NCBI GenBank assembly: GCA_048213135.1
Contig: PS015134.1
Span: 1 to 64,000 of the forward strand
From: Reclinomonas americana ATCC 50394
Lineage: Eukaryota > Jakobida > Jakobea > Jakobida
Reading direction: 5' to 3'
DNA: 64,000 nt
The notes beneath the pieces were generated by a model. The model made no database searches. It saw only the letters and a list, made by a program, of their open reading frames with translations, and was not told the origin of the DNA. The translations under genes were made by a program, and so were the position numbers. Positions 10,524 to 22,922 of this stretch are shown here, piece by piece. Within the stretch, counting starts at the first letter, position 1, and every line of letters begins with the position of its first letter.

Positions 10524-13500
10524 CTCCCACCCTCCTTCCCTCCCTTTTTCTCCCTCATTCCTTGCCCAACGCGCAGGTCGCTGTGCAAGAACAACAAATC
10601 ACCCTCCTGGAGCGCCTCCTTGCGCTCCTCATGACGGCCACGCGAGTCAATCCGCACGGCAACCTCAACGCGCTGGCGCAGACGTTCCAGAGCGTGGAGA
10701 CGCTGTGCCAGGTGGTCGATGCTCTGACACCGCTCCGCGACGTTTTCGTGCCGTCGCTCACCACTCTGATGAGGTTTGGACATCATGCTCTTCTCGTCGC
10801 GCAAGTATCTCATCCTTGCACTGCAGTCTGCTGGCCGAGATGACGGGCATCGACAGCGTCGCATCGGTTGTCTCCAACCAAATCACCGCACTCAAATCCA
10901 TGGTCGGCCTGACTGCGCTCACCGTCGGCAGTCCGAACACCATGGTTTGAATTCTTTTCCGCACTTTTCCCTTCCCTTTTCCCTCACCCTTCACCTCTGC
11001 GTACAGCTGCTGGAGGCCACGTTGAAGACACTCCTCAACTGCGCCGGCGTCAGCTCTGCTGTGGACTTGTACCTGACCAGTGGCATGCTGCCGGTGTTGA
11101 TCGTGCTCATTTCGTCGGCGCACGACGACGGCGAGAGCCGGCATGAAGCGCGCGCTCTGGCCACCCTCGGCGCCTCGCTGCTCTCGCGCATGTACCGCAC
11201 CTCGAACAATGGCGGTGTGGCGCAGGTCATTTCACGCCTGCTGCCGGCGCATGTCATCGACCGTCTGCGCTCTGGCGTGCAAGGCTCGGAGGTCGTCGCT
11301 GCCTTCCAGGCGGAGACCGAGTCGGCAAATGCCGTGTGGAATGCCAACACGCGCGCCGAGCTCACCTCGGCCATGCGTCACCAGGTGAGAGGGAGGGATG
11401 GAGGGGGATATAAGGAGGATGTGATTTGGGGTGCTGATTCTTGTTTCGTTTTGGTACAGGTTGCCGACATTCAGCAAGGCTTCATGAGCGGCCGGCAAGA
11501 CTTTGATCCGCAGCCACTGGCGCAGTTCGAGTTCGATTCCTTCAAGGTTCATTTTATTGTTGCTGCATTTGTTTCATGTCCGCAACATAGCATGTGTTCA
11601 CCTCTCGCGTCGCAGTCGGAGCTCAAGGTCGCCGGCGTCTTTGTGCGCCAATTCAACAAGGATCCGCGCACTGGCATTGAGCGTCCGGCCGAGTTCTTCA
11701 AGGGCCTTCTCTACGAACTGAGTGTGCAGGACGAGCCGGGGTATGTCGCGCCGTGTTTGCGCGTGGCGTGTAGCATGGGTTGCTGATCATGTCGACATGG
11801 GATTGCAGATGCTCGTTGCTGATTCTGGAGGCCCTCAACAACGTGCTGGTGGCCAATCGAAGTCTGGCGGCACAATTGTATGGCGAAGTGTCGGCGCTGC
11901 ATGCAGTGCTCGGGTCGGCGTTCCGTCACACCGACTGCGCCATTCGTGCGCTGTTTATTTTCTTTGCCACGGCCCGCGATCGGCAGTACACCGAGGCTCT
12001 GGTGCAGGTCTGTCATGCGTGGGAGAGTGGGTATGTTGCGCGATGATGCTGACGATCGCACTTGTTGGCAGGCCGGCGCTGTGCGCGAGTTGCAAAAGTT
12101 GCTAAAGATGTATGAGAATTCGTCCATCATTCAGCAGCTTGCCAATGGTGAGTGGAAGGGGAAAGCAAAGGGAAAGGGGGGAAGGGGAGTGGAGAAGGGA
12201 CTGGGGAGAAGCGTGCTTTGTTCGGTGGATTGTCTGTGCGTGGGAGGAAAACTGGGAGAAGGTAGAATGGACTGTGAATTAGCATGTCATCTGTTGTGCG
12301 TTCCTTAGATTGCTCTGTGTATTCATATGCGTGCGTGCTGCGTGTGCTCGAGTATGTGAGTGAGTGGAAGGGACTGATCGCCCTGTTTATCTTACCGTGG
12401 TTCTGCGCCTTCGCTCTTAATTTCTTTCTCTCTCTGTGTGTGCGCCAGAGCAGAATCTGCACGAGATCGAGGGCATGTATGGTCAGAACAGGTTGAGATT
12501 GCATAATTCGGTGTGTTGAGGCATGTTGAGCACACGGTTAGTTTTTCTGTGAGAGGGTTCGCTGTGTGTGTGGGAGAGGACCGCATCTCGATTTTAGTCG
12601 CCATTTTACTCACGGAAGATGGCCACAGGCGTCCTGTTCTTTGTCATTGCCGAGTGTCCGTCCGGCGCTGCACAGTTTGTGGCTCTCGGTGGCCACTTCC
12701 AGTCCCTGGTCTCGTTTGTCAACACGCAGGAGAGCGTTGCGTACGAGCGTGCGTGTCAGCTGCAACATTTTCCTTTGCTGATGTAGCTCCCTTTGTTGTG
12801 TTGCAGGAGACCGCGCGTCGCATCGCTGCCGTGCTGTTGTGTGCTACGTTGCAGAGCGAGTCAGGCCCACAAGTGCGTGCGGACATGCTGCGGTACCTGC
12901 CGCCGATTTTCGTTCGCAAGGTGTTTGAGGAGCCGACGGCTGCGGTGGCGTTTTACGACACGGTGCGTCGCTGNNNNNNNNNNNNNNNNNNNNNNNNNNN
13001 NNNNNNNNNNNNNNNNNNNNNNNNNNNNNNNNNNNNNNNNNNNNNNNNNNNNNNNNNNNNNNNNNNNNNNNNNNNNNNNNNNNNNNNNNNNNNNNNNNNN
13101 NNNNNNNNNNNNNNNNNNNNNNNNNNNNNNNNNNNNNNNNNNNNNNNNNNNNNNNNNNNNNNNNNNNNNNNNNNNNNNNNNNNNNNNNNNNNNNNNNNNN
13201 NNNNNNNNNNNNNNNNNNNNNNNNNNNNNNNNNNNNNNNNNNNNNNNNNNNNNNNNNNNNNNNNNNNNNNNNNNNNNNNNNNNNNNNNNNNNNNNNNNNN
13301 NNNNNATGAGGGGGGAAGGGAGAGAGTAATGAGAAGGGGAAATGATGAGACGAAAGAGAGAGAGCATGATAGAGAAGAGAGAGATTGAGAGAGAAAGAAC
13401 ATGAGGTGAGTGCAAGCATGAGAGATAAATGGAAAATGTGTGTATGTCTGTGTTGACACGTGCTTGAACGTCTTGTGTGATGTGTGTGAAGTGTGTTCTT

Positions 13501-14433
13501 GTACTGTACGTATGCTTGAGTCTCTTTGTGTCAGCGCATGTGTGGTGGCGTGTTTGTACTGCATGTACGCGCGCGTCTCTCGCGTGTGCATTGGTGATTG
13601 TAAGTTTGTGGGTCGCTACACAAATGTCATGCTGTGGGGAGTTTTTGTCTGTTGAGAAGCTGTCTGTTAGACGTCTCCCAGTGCACATACGCAGTTGAAA
13701 AAGAGCAATGGTAAACACACTGCGTTTCAAGAGGCGTGCCTACTAGATGTAACACTGTGTGCTCACCATATCCCGCTTCCCTCTCACAGTGGTATCAGCG
13801 AGCGATTGCGGTTATCACTGATTTTGACTGCCACGCACTTTTTGTGGAGCCCCGTTGGCCGTCAGTGCATCGATCGCAATCCGTGTTGTGCTTACTTGTT
13901 GCGAGTTTCGTCCTTGGTGATGCTGTTCGATTGGTGAACAGGAACTCATGCTCTCTCTCTCTCGATGCACTTCCGCATAGGCGTTGGGGCAAATGGGCGA
14001 TCATCTGGACCAGGGTCTGCTGGCATTGGCGCGGTTGTTGCGACATTCGCCGCAGAACCTGCTGCGTGCAGTCGTTGCGTTGGATGTGAAGGCTCAGTTA
14101 CGCTTTCGGTTGCTTGCGTGCTCACGGTCCTCTGGCAGAGCGACGGTGTTATTCCCTTCTGTCTCGGTATCATGGAGAGCGCACGACCACCGCAAGTCAA
14201 GGACCGCGCGGCGCATGTCATCAAGATGTTGGTCGCTGATGGCCGGTGAGTGTGCAACTGCACACCTTCCTCATGCGACTGTGTGTCGCTGACTGCGCCG
14301 CTGCCACAGGACGTCGGAGGGTGCTCGCAGTGCGGTGTCGACGAGTGGCATTTGGTTGCAGTACACGCAGGCCCCGGTACAGCCGCAGCCTCTTGACGAT
14401 TCCACCATTCCGAATGCGCCACCGCAGGCACAG
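3666..14433 (+). CDS. RME-8/DNAJC13/GRV2 homologue lacking the J domain (multi-exon)
   Basis: Homologue of the endosomal scaffold RME-8, which in animals recruits Hsc70 through a J domain and acts with retromer and WASH. Exon 1 (3666-3751, MGDATVSRYFVQQK) joins in phase 2 to exon 2 at 4235 (YLFIDPSDGSM), matching the PH-like N-terminus. Next come EVILRVYPGHLEEV (4548), RFLADTYVNRLG (5660) and armadillo-like repeats. IWN-type repeats follow: VIWNDQTRAEFRH (8471), SLIWNQTMRQSL (9806, then 9903) and NAVWNANTRAEL (11333). PLPRVKRLL (9362) matches animal RME-8 almost exactly. The J domain should lie between YFLRYLLDQSRWP and FMLIDAINIVWPRY. Both are in one exon (9903-10300), about 35 residues apart, with no HPD motif. 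The GYF-like segment is also missing near 9190-9272. The fourth IWN repeat probably lies in the gap at 12974-13305. The last recognised exon ends at 14433 (PPQAQ); the true C-terminus was not found. Confidence 0.9.
4983..5449. other. Assembly gap (467 N) in an RME-8 intron
   Basis: The gap is flanked by CT-rich sequence, between exons ending in DRDGLAR (about 4743) and starting RFLADTYV (5660). Both flanking exons align to adjacent parts of RME-8, so it is probably an intronic repeat. Confidence 0.9.
7302..7511. other. Assembly gap (210 N) inside the RME-8 gene
   Basis: The gap begins directly in the exon SLLSLVRRD, so some coding sequence is missing here. Its right flank is a (CT)n array at 7527-7563. 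Confidence 0.9.
12974..13305. other. Assembly gap (332 N) inside the RME-8 gene
   Basis: It follows the exon ending AAVAFYDTV. In animal RME-8 the next segment carries the last IWN repeat, so exon sequence is probably hidden here. Confidence 0.9.
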
Positions 14434-14574
14434 GTTCGTGAACTACATTGTAGGGTATTTTCCAACGTGAATGCTTTCGTGGAGATCGTTTGCGAAGAGA
14501 AGGAGTGCGTTTCTGGTGCTCTAGTATCTCTCTCTCTCGTCTCTCTCACTGTCTCATCTCTCTCTCTCTTTTTG

Positions 14575-14575
<1 letters not shown>

Positions 14576-14665
<90 letters not shown>

Positions 14666-14666
14666 G
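14576..14666. repeat. (CTGT)n tetranucleotide microsatellite
   Basis: More than 20 near-perfect copies of CTGT/TGTC, flanked on the left by (CT)n. It lies after the last recognised RME-8 exon. Confidence 0.95.
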
Positions 14667-14819
14667 TATCTCATTTTCTTTCCCTTTCCTGTTTATGAAA
14701 ATGGGAGAGAGAGAGAGAGAGAGAGAGCAAGTCAGAGGATTCAGTGATCACATCGAGAACACATCTGCTGAGAGCGATCAGATGTACTCTCTCCTTCTCC
14801 ATCGCCCACTCATCCCTAA

Positions 14820-15206
14820 NNNNNNNNNNNNNNNNNNNNNNNNNNNNNNNNNNNNNNNNNNNNNNNNNNNNNNNNNNNNNNNNNNNNNNNNNNNNNNNNN
14901 NNNNNNNNNNNNNNNNNNNNNNNNNNNNNNNNNNNNNNNNNNNNNNNNNNNNNNNNNNNNNNNNNNNNNNNNNNNNNNNNNNNNNNNNNNNNNNNNNNNN
15001 NNNNNNNNNNNNNNNNNNNNNNNNNNNNNNNNNNNNNNNNNNNNNNNNNNNNNNNNNNNNNNNNNNNNNNNNNNNNNNNNNNNNNNNNNNNNNNNNNNNN
15101 NNNNNNNNNNNNNNNNNNNNNNNNNNNNNNNNNNNNNNNNNNNNNNNNNNNNNNNNNNNNNNNNNNNNNNNNNNNNNNNNNNNNNNNNNNNNNNNNNNNN
15201 NNNNNN
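14820..15206. other. Assembly gap (387 N)
   Basis: A run of N between the last recognised RME-8 exon and the GH92 gene. It may hide the RME-8 C-terminal exon. Confidence 0.95.
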
Positions 15207-15577
15207 GTGATCACGATCGTCGTGATATCGATGCCGAGGGGCATGACGCGCGGATTCCAAGACGGGCCGGTGGCGCTGTTGTTGTTGTTGCGTTGGACAG
15301 CTTGGTCAGGGACTGAGGAGGATACCAGATACAGGGGGGGGGCACACGACCATGCGGGCGGATCGCCGGAGAGGGGGTGTATGAAGAGGAGTTGTTTTTG
15401 GGTGTGTGTTTGAAAGAATCGAATTGCAACTTGGAGGTGGGAATTGTGGGTGTGCGCGATTGTGAGAGAGGAGGAAGATATTGTTCCGTGCGGAGAGAAG
15501 TGGGTGGAGGGAGGACGGAGGCGAGGTGTGCGTGTTTCCGATGGCAACGGGGGATATCAAATACCAGATGGTACCGC

Positions 15578-15853
15578 TCATGATCTCTCTGTCCAGGTCG
15601 CAGCGTGGATATATAGCAAGAGCTCGAGGACGTGATACTCCGTGGGTGTTAGCACTCCCGCACTTGATGAAGGAGACGACATGAGGAGCCTGGTGAGCTC
15701 GAGGGCATGCGCATTGGTATTTCGATCAACCGCAACAACAAAGAATGAGGCATGGAGCTTGTCGACACATACGTCTGAGAACTTTCGAATGTAGAGATGC
15801 AACAAGTGGAACAGTTCACGAGGAGCGCAAACTTGGACCAACCTTGTGGCCAT
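15578..15853 (-). CDS. Unrecognised 91-residue open frame
   Basis: An open frame from ATG at 15853 to TGA at 15578 on the - strand. It has fairly protein-like composition (MATRLVQVCAPRELFHLL, VAVDRNTNAHALELTRLL) and no low complexity. No family is recognised. It would be divergent from the GH92 gene, sharing about 180 bases of upstream sequence. No splice sites, signal peptide or motif support it, so it may be chance. Confidence 0.2.
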   Translation of the reverse strand: MATRLVQVCAPRELFHLLHLYIRKFSDVCVDKLHASFFVVAVDRNTNAHALELTRLLMSSPSSSAGVLTPTEYHVLELLLYIHAATWTERS

Positions 15854-16034
15854 GGAACGTCGACGTCAAGCTGCCGTCAACCTCATCAAAAATACGGGAA
15901 AAAGTGAGGAGTGCCAGCAACTACTGAGTAGATCTCCTTAACAGACGACCTGAGCAATGGAGAAAACACATGACAACTTCACAGACACTTGCATGACACG
16001 CATTACATTGACCCCAGTCATTTTTCCGAACAAC

Positions 16035-16534
16035 ATGCCACGAGCGTGGCTTCTCCTTCTCCTCCTCGCCTGCCTCTCTGCAGCACTGCTGCTCACCACA
16101 GCTGCACAGTTATTCAACAAGACGCACAGTCTCTCTCTCTCTCTCTCACTCACTCTCACTCTCTCTCACTCACAGAGAGGAAGATCCCGATGTGCTCTCT
16201 CTGGTGAACACTGCGATTGGCACAGGCGGTGATGGATATGGAGTGGGCGCGTTGCCTCCGGGAGCGCAAGTTGAGTGAGAGAGAGAGAGATTGAGTGTGT
16301 GAGAGTGTGTGTGTGTGTGTGAGAGAGAGAGGCAGACTTAGTGAGTGAGTGTGAGAAGTAAGCGATGCATTGTGAGACCAATAGTAATGCACACACACAC
16401 ACATAGAGAGAAAGAGAGAGGGAGAGAGTGTGTGTGAGTGAGGGAGGGTGGAAGACTGTGAGAGAAGGCGAGAGAGTGCGAGAAGCCGACAATGCATGGT
16501 GAGACCCATAGAGATGCACACACACACACACACT

Positions 16535-16572
<38 letters not shown>

Positions 16573-19500
16573 ATGAGAGAGGGAGAAATGCATCAACAAA
16601 GAGCAATCGGAGAAAAGCATTCTCTTGAACTTCTCTCACCCTTTCCTCTCTGTCTCTCTCTCTCTCTTCTCTCTCTCTCTTCAGGTTCCCTTTGGCTTCG
16701 CGCGCATCAGTCCCGACACCTCTCTCGATGTGATTCGCGTTCCGTGGCGACATCCCGGCGGCTACGCCTACTCGGACACCTATGTGCGCGGTTTCTCGCA
16801 CATTCACATGGTGGGCGCGGGAGTGCTGGATCTTGGTGAGTTGGAGGGGGAAAGGAGAGAGAGGGGAGGGGGAAAGAGAAGGGAGAGAGAAGGGACAGAG
16901 AGAGAGAGAGAGAGGAGGAGAGAGAGAGGAGAAGGAGAGAGAGAGGAGAGGAGGAGAGAGAGAGNNNNNNNNNNNNNNNNNNNNGTCATGCGACTCGCTA
17001 TCCTCTCCTCTCTCTCTCTCTCTCTCTCTCGCTTGAGAATTATGCTTCGGACCGCTTCTCAGGTCTCTGCTGCTCTCCCCCTTTGCCTTTCCCATTTCCT
17101 CCATCACCCACTCATCCCATGCACAGGCAACCTCGGCGTGATGCCCACATCCGACATCAGGTCTACACACACGCCATTTCCCTTCCCTTACTGCACACCC
17201 TCCCCTCACACCCTCCTCCTCCTCGCAGCAACAACCGCGTCTCCTGCTTCAACCCCATCCCGCTGAAAAAGGACCGCCTGCGCGTCTGCAACTTCCGCGC
17301 CAAGTTCTCCCACGAAGACGAGATCATGTCGCCGGGCTACTATGTTGCGTCGTCTCCCTCCCTCCCGCTGCCGTTTCGTCACTCCCGCTCATTTCATAAC
17401 TCACCACAGGCGGTGACACTGACCCCATCTCCGTCGCTGAACATCCGTGCCGAGTTCAGCTCCACGGTTCACGCCGCTGTGCATCGCTACACGTGGCCGG
17501 CGGAGGGCGGCCGCTTCGTCGTGTTTGATCTCGGCCACTCGGTCTCCATCAGCCCGAATGCCGTCAGTAACTCCACTGTCGTTGCGTAGCGCAGGGAGAG
17601 AGAGAGAACACAAGTATCAGGACGCCTCCCTTCTTCATCTGTTCAACTCTCAATTGCTTTTGCTTCTCAGGCTCACCCTCACTCACCTTCTCTCCCTTTC
17701 CTTTCCTGCTTCGTTTTGTCCATCTTCTCAGGCATCACCGTCTTCATCTCTCTGCTTCTTTTATTCACCCTCCTCTCTCTCTCTCCCTTCTGTTCCTCCA
17801 TCGTGTTCTCTGTTCGATCCGCTATTCCCTCAATCACATCACGCGGCACTCTTTCTCGCATTCCAATCGCCTTCTTTGCGTGCCTCTGCATCCTCGATGA
17901 AGCCTTCCATCAGAACTCATATTTCAACCACATTGTCACCCCCTCCCTTTCCCTCCCCCTCCCCCTTCCCCTTTCATAGGTTCTCGACCGCTCCGACCAA
18001 GAACTCTACGGCTCCATCAAAGCCGACGGCGACTACTCCAACCGCTTCGGCGGCTACACCCTCTACTTCACCGTGCGCTTTAGCCAGCCCTTTGACACCT
18101 CCGCCTCGGGCCTCTGCACGACGGGCGAGAGCGGCCAGCTGTTGCCCATGCTGTCCACACTGACGGGCCCACTCACTGGCGCCTACCTCAAATTCGCCAG
18201 CTCGGTGTCGTCGGTGGAGGTCTACGTCGGCCTCTCGCTCATCTCCGTCGACCAGGCGCGCACCAACCTGCAAGCCGAAGTCAGCAGCGCCAAGTTCGAC
18301 GACATCAAACAGCGCGCGCAGCAGCTGTGGCGCAACAACCTCTCCCTGTTCAAGGTGAATCTCGACACCAAGGACGACTACGAGAAGAGTTGCGTGTGGC
18401 GGGGGAAGGGATGGAAATGGAGAGAAGTTGGTTCTGATGTGAGTGTGTGTGTGTTGCGCAGCGAATCTGGTCAAGTTCTACACGGCTGGTGTGTGGTTTT
18501 CGTGACTGCGCTCATTTGCATCAGTTGTTTATCGTTCCTCTGCAGTGTATCACGCGTACTGCGCGCCGACGCAGCTGAACGAAGTTGGCGGGTGCGTCGA
18601 TTGTGTTTCTGTGCTTCGTGCTGCTGTTCGTCTTTCTCTTTCATCGATATTCTGTGCATTCAATCGTCGTCATGCTTCTGTGCCTTTCTTCATGATTTTG
18701 CTTCTAGCACCTCCGCAACTTGCCTCTTCCTCGCTTCGTCGTCTCTGCTCTTTTGCTCCTTTCCTTTCCCGTCTCATAACCGGTGATGATGGCTGACACA
18801 TCTTTCCTCTCTTGTCTCTCACTCTCCCTCCCTCCCTTTCCCGCTTCACAGCGTCTACGTCGGCTTCGACAAGCAGCTCCACAAACTCCCGGCCGACATG
18901 CAGAACTTTGTGCGTGTTTTGTCTCCCCCCATTTTTCTCTTTCTTCGCCCAACTTGCTGACCAGTTATTCTCCCCGCAGTACACGGATGTTGCGTGCTTC
19001 TCCAACCATCTTCCTTGCTCCTTTGCGTGCTCACTCCTTCCCCTTCACCGCCGCAGCTGTCGATCTGGGACATTTACGTTGCGTCTCTCACGATCCTTTC
19101 TCAACACTCCTCACCCGCTAACTTTCTCTTCGCACAGCGCTCCGAGTGGCCGCTCCTGGCTCTGACACAGCCGCAAGTCGCGCTCGACACGATGAAATCC
19201 ATGATGCTGGTCTTTGAGCAGATTGGTCACCTGCCCAAGTGGGCTCTCCTCTTTGTTGCGTCTCTCTCTCTCTCCCTCTCCCCTGCCCTCTCGATATCCG
19301 ATCGCTGACCGTCTCATTATCCCGCATTCAGGGCGACACGGGTGGCATGACGTTGCGTTGATTCTCGGCCCTTCCCTCTCTCTTCCTCTCGATGCTAACC
19401 TCCCCTTCCCACGCGCAGCGGCATGCACGCCGCATCAATGATCAGCTTCTCGCATGCCATTGGCCTCGGACTGAACAGCTTCAATTACACGGACGCACTC

Positions 19501-20955
19501 ACCGCCGCCGCCTCCAGCGTGCGTGGCGCCGAGGGCGGCGGCTACCTGTCGCTGGGATACGCGCCAAACTCGGGCAGTGACACACTCGACTTTGCCACTG
19601 ACGATTGGTGCGTCGGCAACCTCGCCAAGTCGCTGGTACGTGCATGAGCTCTTTCGACATCTGCGTCCCTGCATCTCATTGTGTACACAGGGACAAGATG
19701 AGATTGCGCAGGCGTTCTTCAACACGTCGCGCAACTGGGAGAACGAGTGGAGCGACAAGGTCAAGTTCCTCTGCAGCAGGAACCCGCAGGGTGCGTGGTG
19801 ATCGTTGTCGTCTTTTTTGTGCAGTGCGCGTCCTCAATACTCGCGCAGGCAAGTTCAACGAGTGCGACGAGCCGTCTCTGGTGTGGGAGTCCATGGCGCT
19901 TGACGTCTTTGACGCTTGTTGCGTCGATTTTGTTGACAGAGGAGAGAGGGGAAGCAGTGTCTCATTTGGATTCACAGACTACACGGAAGGCGATGCGTGG
20001 CACTATCGTTTCTCTGGTGCGTTGCATGCCCTCCCTTTGCTGTCACCTTCACCTCGCGCTCACTTCCATCGCAGTCCCCCAGGATATCCCCTCGCTGATC
20101 GCCAAGTACGGCGGCGCCGAGGTGTTCTACAACACGCTTCTCACCTTCATGGTTCGCGTGCTGTCGTCGCTCGTGCCTCTTGCGTTAAACTCACGTGCAC
20201 GCGCGCCCGCAACAGAGCAAGTCAAAGGAGGTCCTCAGCAACTTCTTGCCGGTGAGTATTTGCTTTTCTCCAGATGTTTAAGGCGTCAACTCACACCCGT
20301 CTTTCCGCAGAACCCTTACTACTGGGCCGGCAACGAGCCCGACATTCACGCTCCGTTCCTGTTCAACTACGTCGGGTGCGAATGTGCAAGTGTGTCGCTT
20401 GTTGGTGATGCTGCGCTCTCACATTGCTGTGCACAGTCGCCCCGACCAGACGCAGCAATACGCTCGCTGGCTGGCCGACAATCACTACACGGCCGAGCCG
20501 CCGGGCATCTCCGGCAACGATGATTATGGGTTTGTGTGCGAGAAGAGTGTCTTTCGCCTGAAGAAGCAAGAATTCCTATCCTTTACACACGCTCCGCACT
20601 CTTCTTGATATCCCCCTGTCCTAATCCCTCACCCTTCGCCCTTCGCCCCCTTTCCCCCTCCCCCAGCACCATGAGCGCCTGGCTGGTCCTCTCCGGCGGC
20701 ATGGCCATCTACCCGGAACCGTGCTCGGGAAAATTCATGATCTCGTCACCTCTCTTCCGCTCCGTCGAAGTCACCCGCGCCGGCGACTCGGCACCCTTCC
20801 TCCGCCTCCTCGCCCCGAACAACTCGCACGCCACCAACGGCCTCGTCAAGTCGGTGACGATGAATGGCGGTGCACCGCTCAACGTCGACTCGTACTTTAT
20901 CGATCCGTCGTGCTGGGCCGGCGGCAAGACGTGCACGCTCACGTTTGACATGTAA
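16035..20955 (+). CDS. Secreted glycoside hydrolase family 92 alpha-mannosidase (multi-exon)
   Basis: GH92 enzymes are calcium-dependent exo-alpha-mannosidases acting mostly on 1,2-linked mannose of N-glycans and mannans. The ATG at 16035 opens a signal peptide (MPRAWLLLLLLACLSAALLL). Exon 1 ends at 16108 and joins exon 2 (16176-16269) as ...AAQ-EEDPDVLSLVNTAIGTGG, the usual GH92 N-terminus. Later landmarks are VPFGFARISPD (16685), GFSHIHMVGAG, FSHEDEIMSPGYY (17307), VHAAVHRYTWP, YTEGDAWHY (19979; segment thought to hold the family's general acid), GNEPDIHAPFLFNY (20332) and GNDDYG-TMSAW (20515 and 20671). The last two are the conserved C-domain motifs with the metal and base residues. At least 15 introns interrupt it. 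At least seven of their donors read GTTGCGT, including those at 17344, 17581, 18989, 19078, 19255, 19352 and 19918. The frame is open throughout and catalytic motifs are intact. The product should be secreted or endolysosomal. Confidence 0.92.
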
Positions 20956-21109
20956 CCGGCCGAGCCTCGGCCAGCCAGTCGGGTCTGCAGACTCTTTTCA
21001 ATCAGTCCATGAATCGCACATGCTTCTCTCGTGCATCGTCGGTTCACTGGCGTGTTTTGTTAAGAGTCAAGTGTGAGACGGAGAGAGAGGGTGTGTGTGT
21101 GTGTGGCTA

Positions 21110-22844
21110 TTACTGCGGCGGCGGCATTGGCGGCTGATGCGCACCGCTTCCGGGCTGCATTGGCATGCCAGGCGGAGCCGGACCCACACCGGGTTGCATG
21201 GTGAAGCCCTGCACGAGAAGAGCTCAGCTGCAAAACACGCACGGCAATGGTGACGACGCGAGACGAACCGGTGGCATCGGGTGGAACATGAGCTGCTGTC
21301 CTGGTTGCATGTACGCACCCGGTGGCGCATACTGTGTGCAATCACAAAAAAGGTCAGGAGGAAAGACAGTTGCAACACCATTTGCTATACATCACCCACC
21401 ATGACACGCTGCGTGGAATTCGCGAGTGAGCAGAATTGTTTTCAATTTCATGGGTGTGCAAAAAAAGTCAGCTCACCGGCTGCGGCGGGCCCATCGGAAC
21501 GTACGGCATCATGCCGGGCATGGGTCGCGGAGGCATCTGCGACACTGCACTGTGAGTCCCGGTGCACTTGTTCGAAGTGAATCACGACAGCATCGAACCA
21601 TTCCAGGCGGCATGTGCACCACGGGCATGCCGTCGGCGCCGATCATGGGCTGGCCCATCACAAACATCTGCAAGCAGCAGTGAGTCACACACGGAGAAAG
21701 ATGACCAGAGGGCGCGGGACACACCGGCTCGCCCGCATTCATCATGTACGGCGGCATGGACCCAGGATACGGGCCACCGACAGGCGGCATCGGCGGACCA
21801 GCCATGTGCTGTGGAACCTGAGCGACTTTGGTGGACTTGGAAGGCGGCACAAACTCGGCGGCGCTGAGATCGAGCTTGGAGGTGGGCCTCGGGGCGGGTG
21901 GCTTGGCGGCGGCGGCAGCGGCGGCAGCAGCAGGGGGAGCAGCCGCAGCAGCAGGTGTCGGAGCGGTGGTCGGAGCAACAGCAGCAGCAGCAGGTGCCGC
22001 GGCTGGTGCTGCTGGCACGGTGACGACGGTTGCGGGGACAGCAGCGGGTCTCGCGACGGACGCTGGTGCGGGTGCCGCAGATGCCACTGGTGCCACCGGT
22101 GGCTTGCCGACCTCGTCTCCAGGGCCGTGGCGCCCTACTGCGGACAGAGAGCAGTCAGGATCACAAAATACAGGCAATGAGTGAGCACAAATGCGGCAGC
22201 GTACCGACACCCTTGGTCTCCAGCTGTGACATAGGACAAGGTGAGCGATATGCATGAGAGAAACACACACGAGGCAAGACACACCTTTTTGCTAAACTGC
22301 ACGAAATCTTCAATGGCATGCCGGCGATCGCGCGTCTGATGCTTCCGCTTCTCCTCCTCCTCGCTCATGCAGTATTGCTCGAAGCGTTGACGAACGGCCT
22401 CTGTGTGTGGAGAGAGTGAGCCCGCGTGGACGAGGGGATACGGTAGGGAGAGACGACACGTGCGAACCGGAGATCTTGGGCGATGACGGCTCCAGGGCCA
22501 GGCCGGCCACCGCCTTGGGGTTGTTCAGGAACTTTTGCTGCTCCGCCGGGCTGAGCGATGTGCGTGGTGATGTGGCCTGCAATGAAGGGGAATGGCGGAA
22601 TGAGGGGAAATGAAGGGGAACAAAGAAGGTGAAAGGAGAGAATGAGAGTAAAGGGGAGACGAGGCAAGCACTCGATCGGGAAACAGCGCGTCGCAGTGAC
22701 GGAGAGGAGCGGAAAGTGAAGGAGGAGAAGGGATGAGGAATCGAAGGCAGTGGATGGCGGCTAGAGAGAGAAGCACAACAGAGCAAATGGCACCGCAGGA
22801 GACGAGGAATGCACCCAAACGAGAAAAGGAAACGCAGTGAAAGC

Positions 22845-22922
<78 letters not shown>

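Larger units (their letters stand above)
14434..16034. other. RME-8 3' region and GH92 upstream region
   Basis: Holds a (CTGT)n array, a 387-base gap (14820-15206) and, right after the gap, a short perfect inverted repeat (ATCACGA-TCG-TCGTGAT, 15209-15225). The last RME-8 exon and the GH92 promoter should be here. A few short open frames occur, but none aligns with the RME-8 C-terminus. A weak - strand frame is listed separately. Confidence 0.5.

Noticed and set aside
14576-14666. CRISPR-like or other spaced repeat array
   Set aside because: It is a pure tetranucleotide microsatellite without spacers, in a eukaryotic genome.
21614-22180. Gly/Ala/Ser-rich + strand frames over the ataxin-2 gene
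   Set aside because: Antisense of the Ala/Pro-rich linker that holds the PAM2 motif; the - strand reading has the motif and splice sites.
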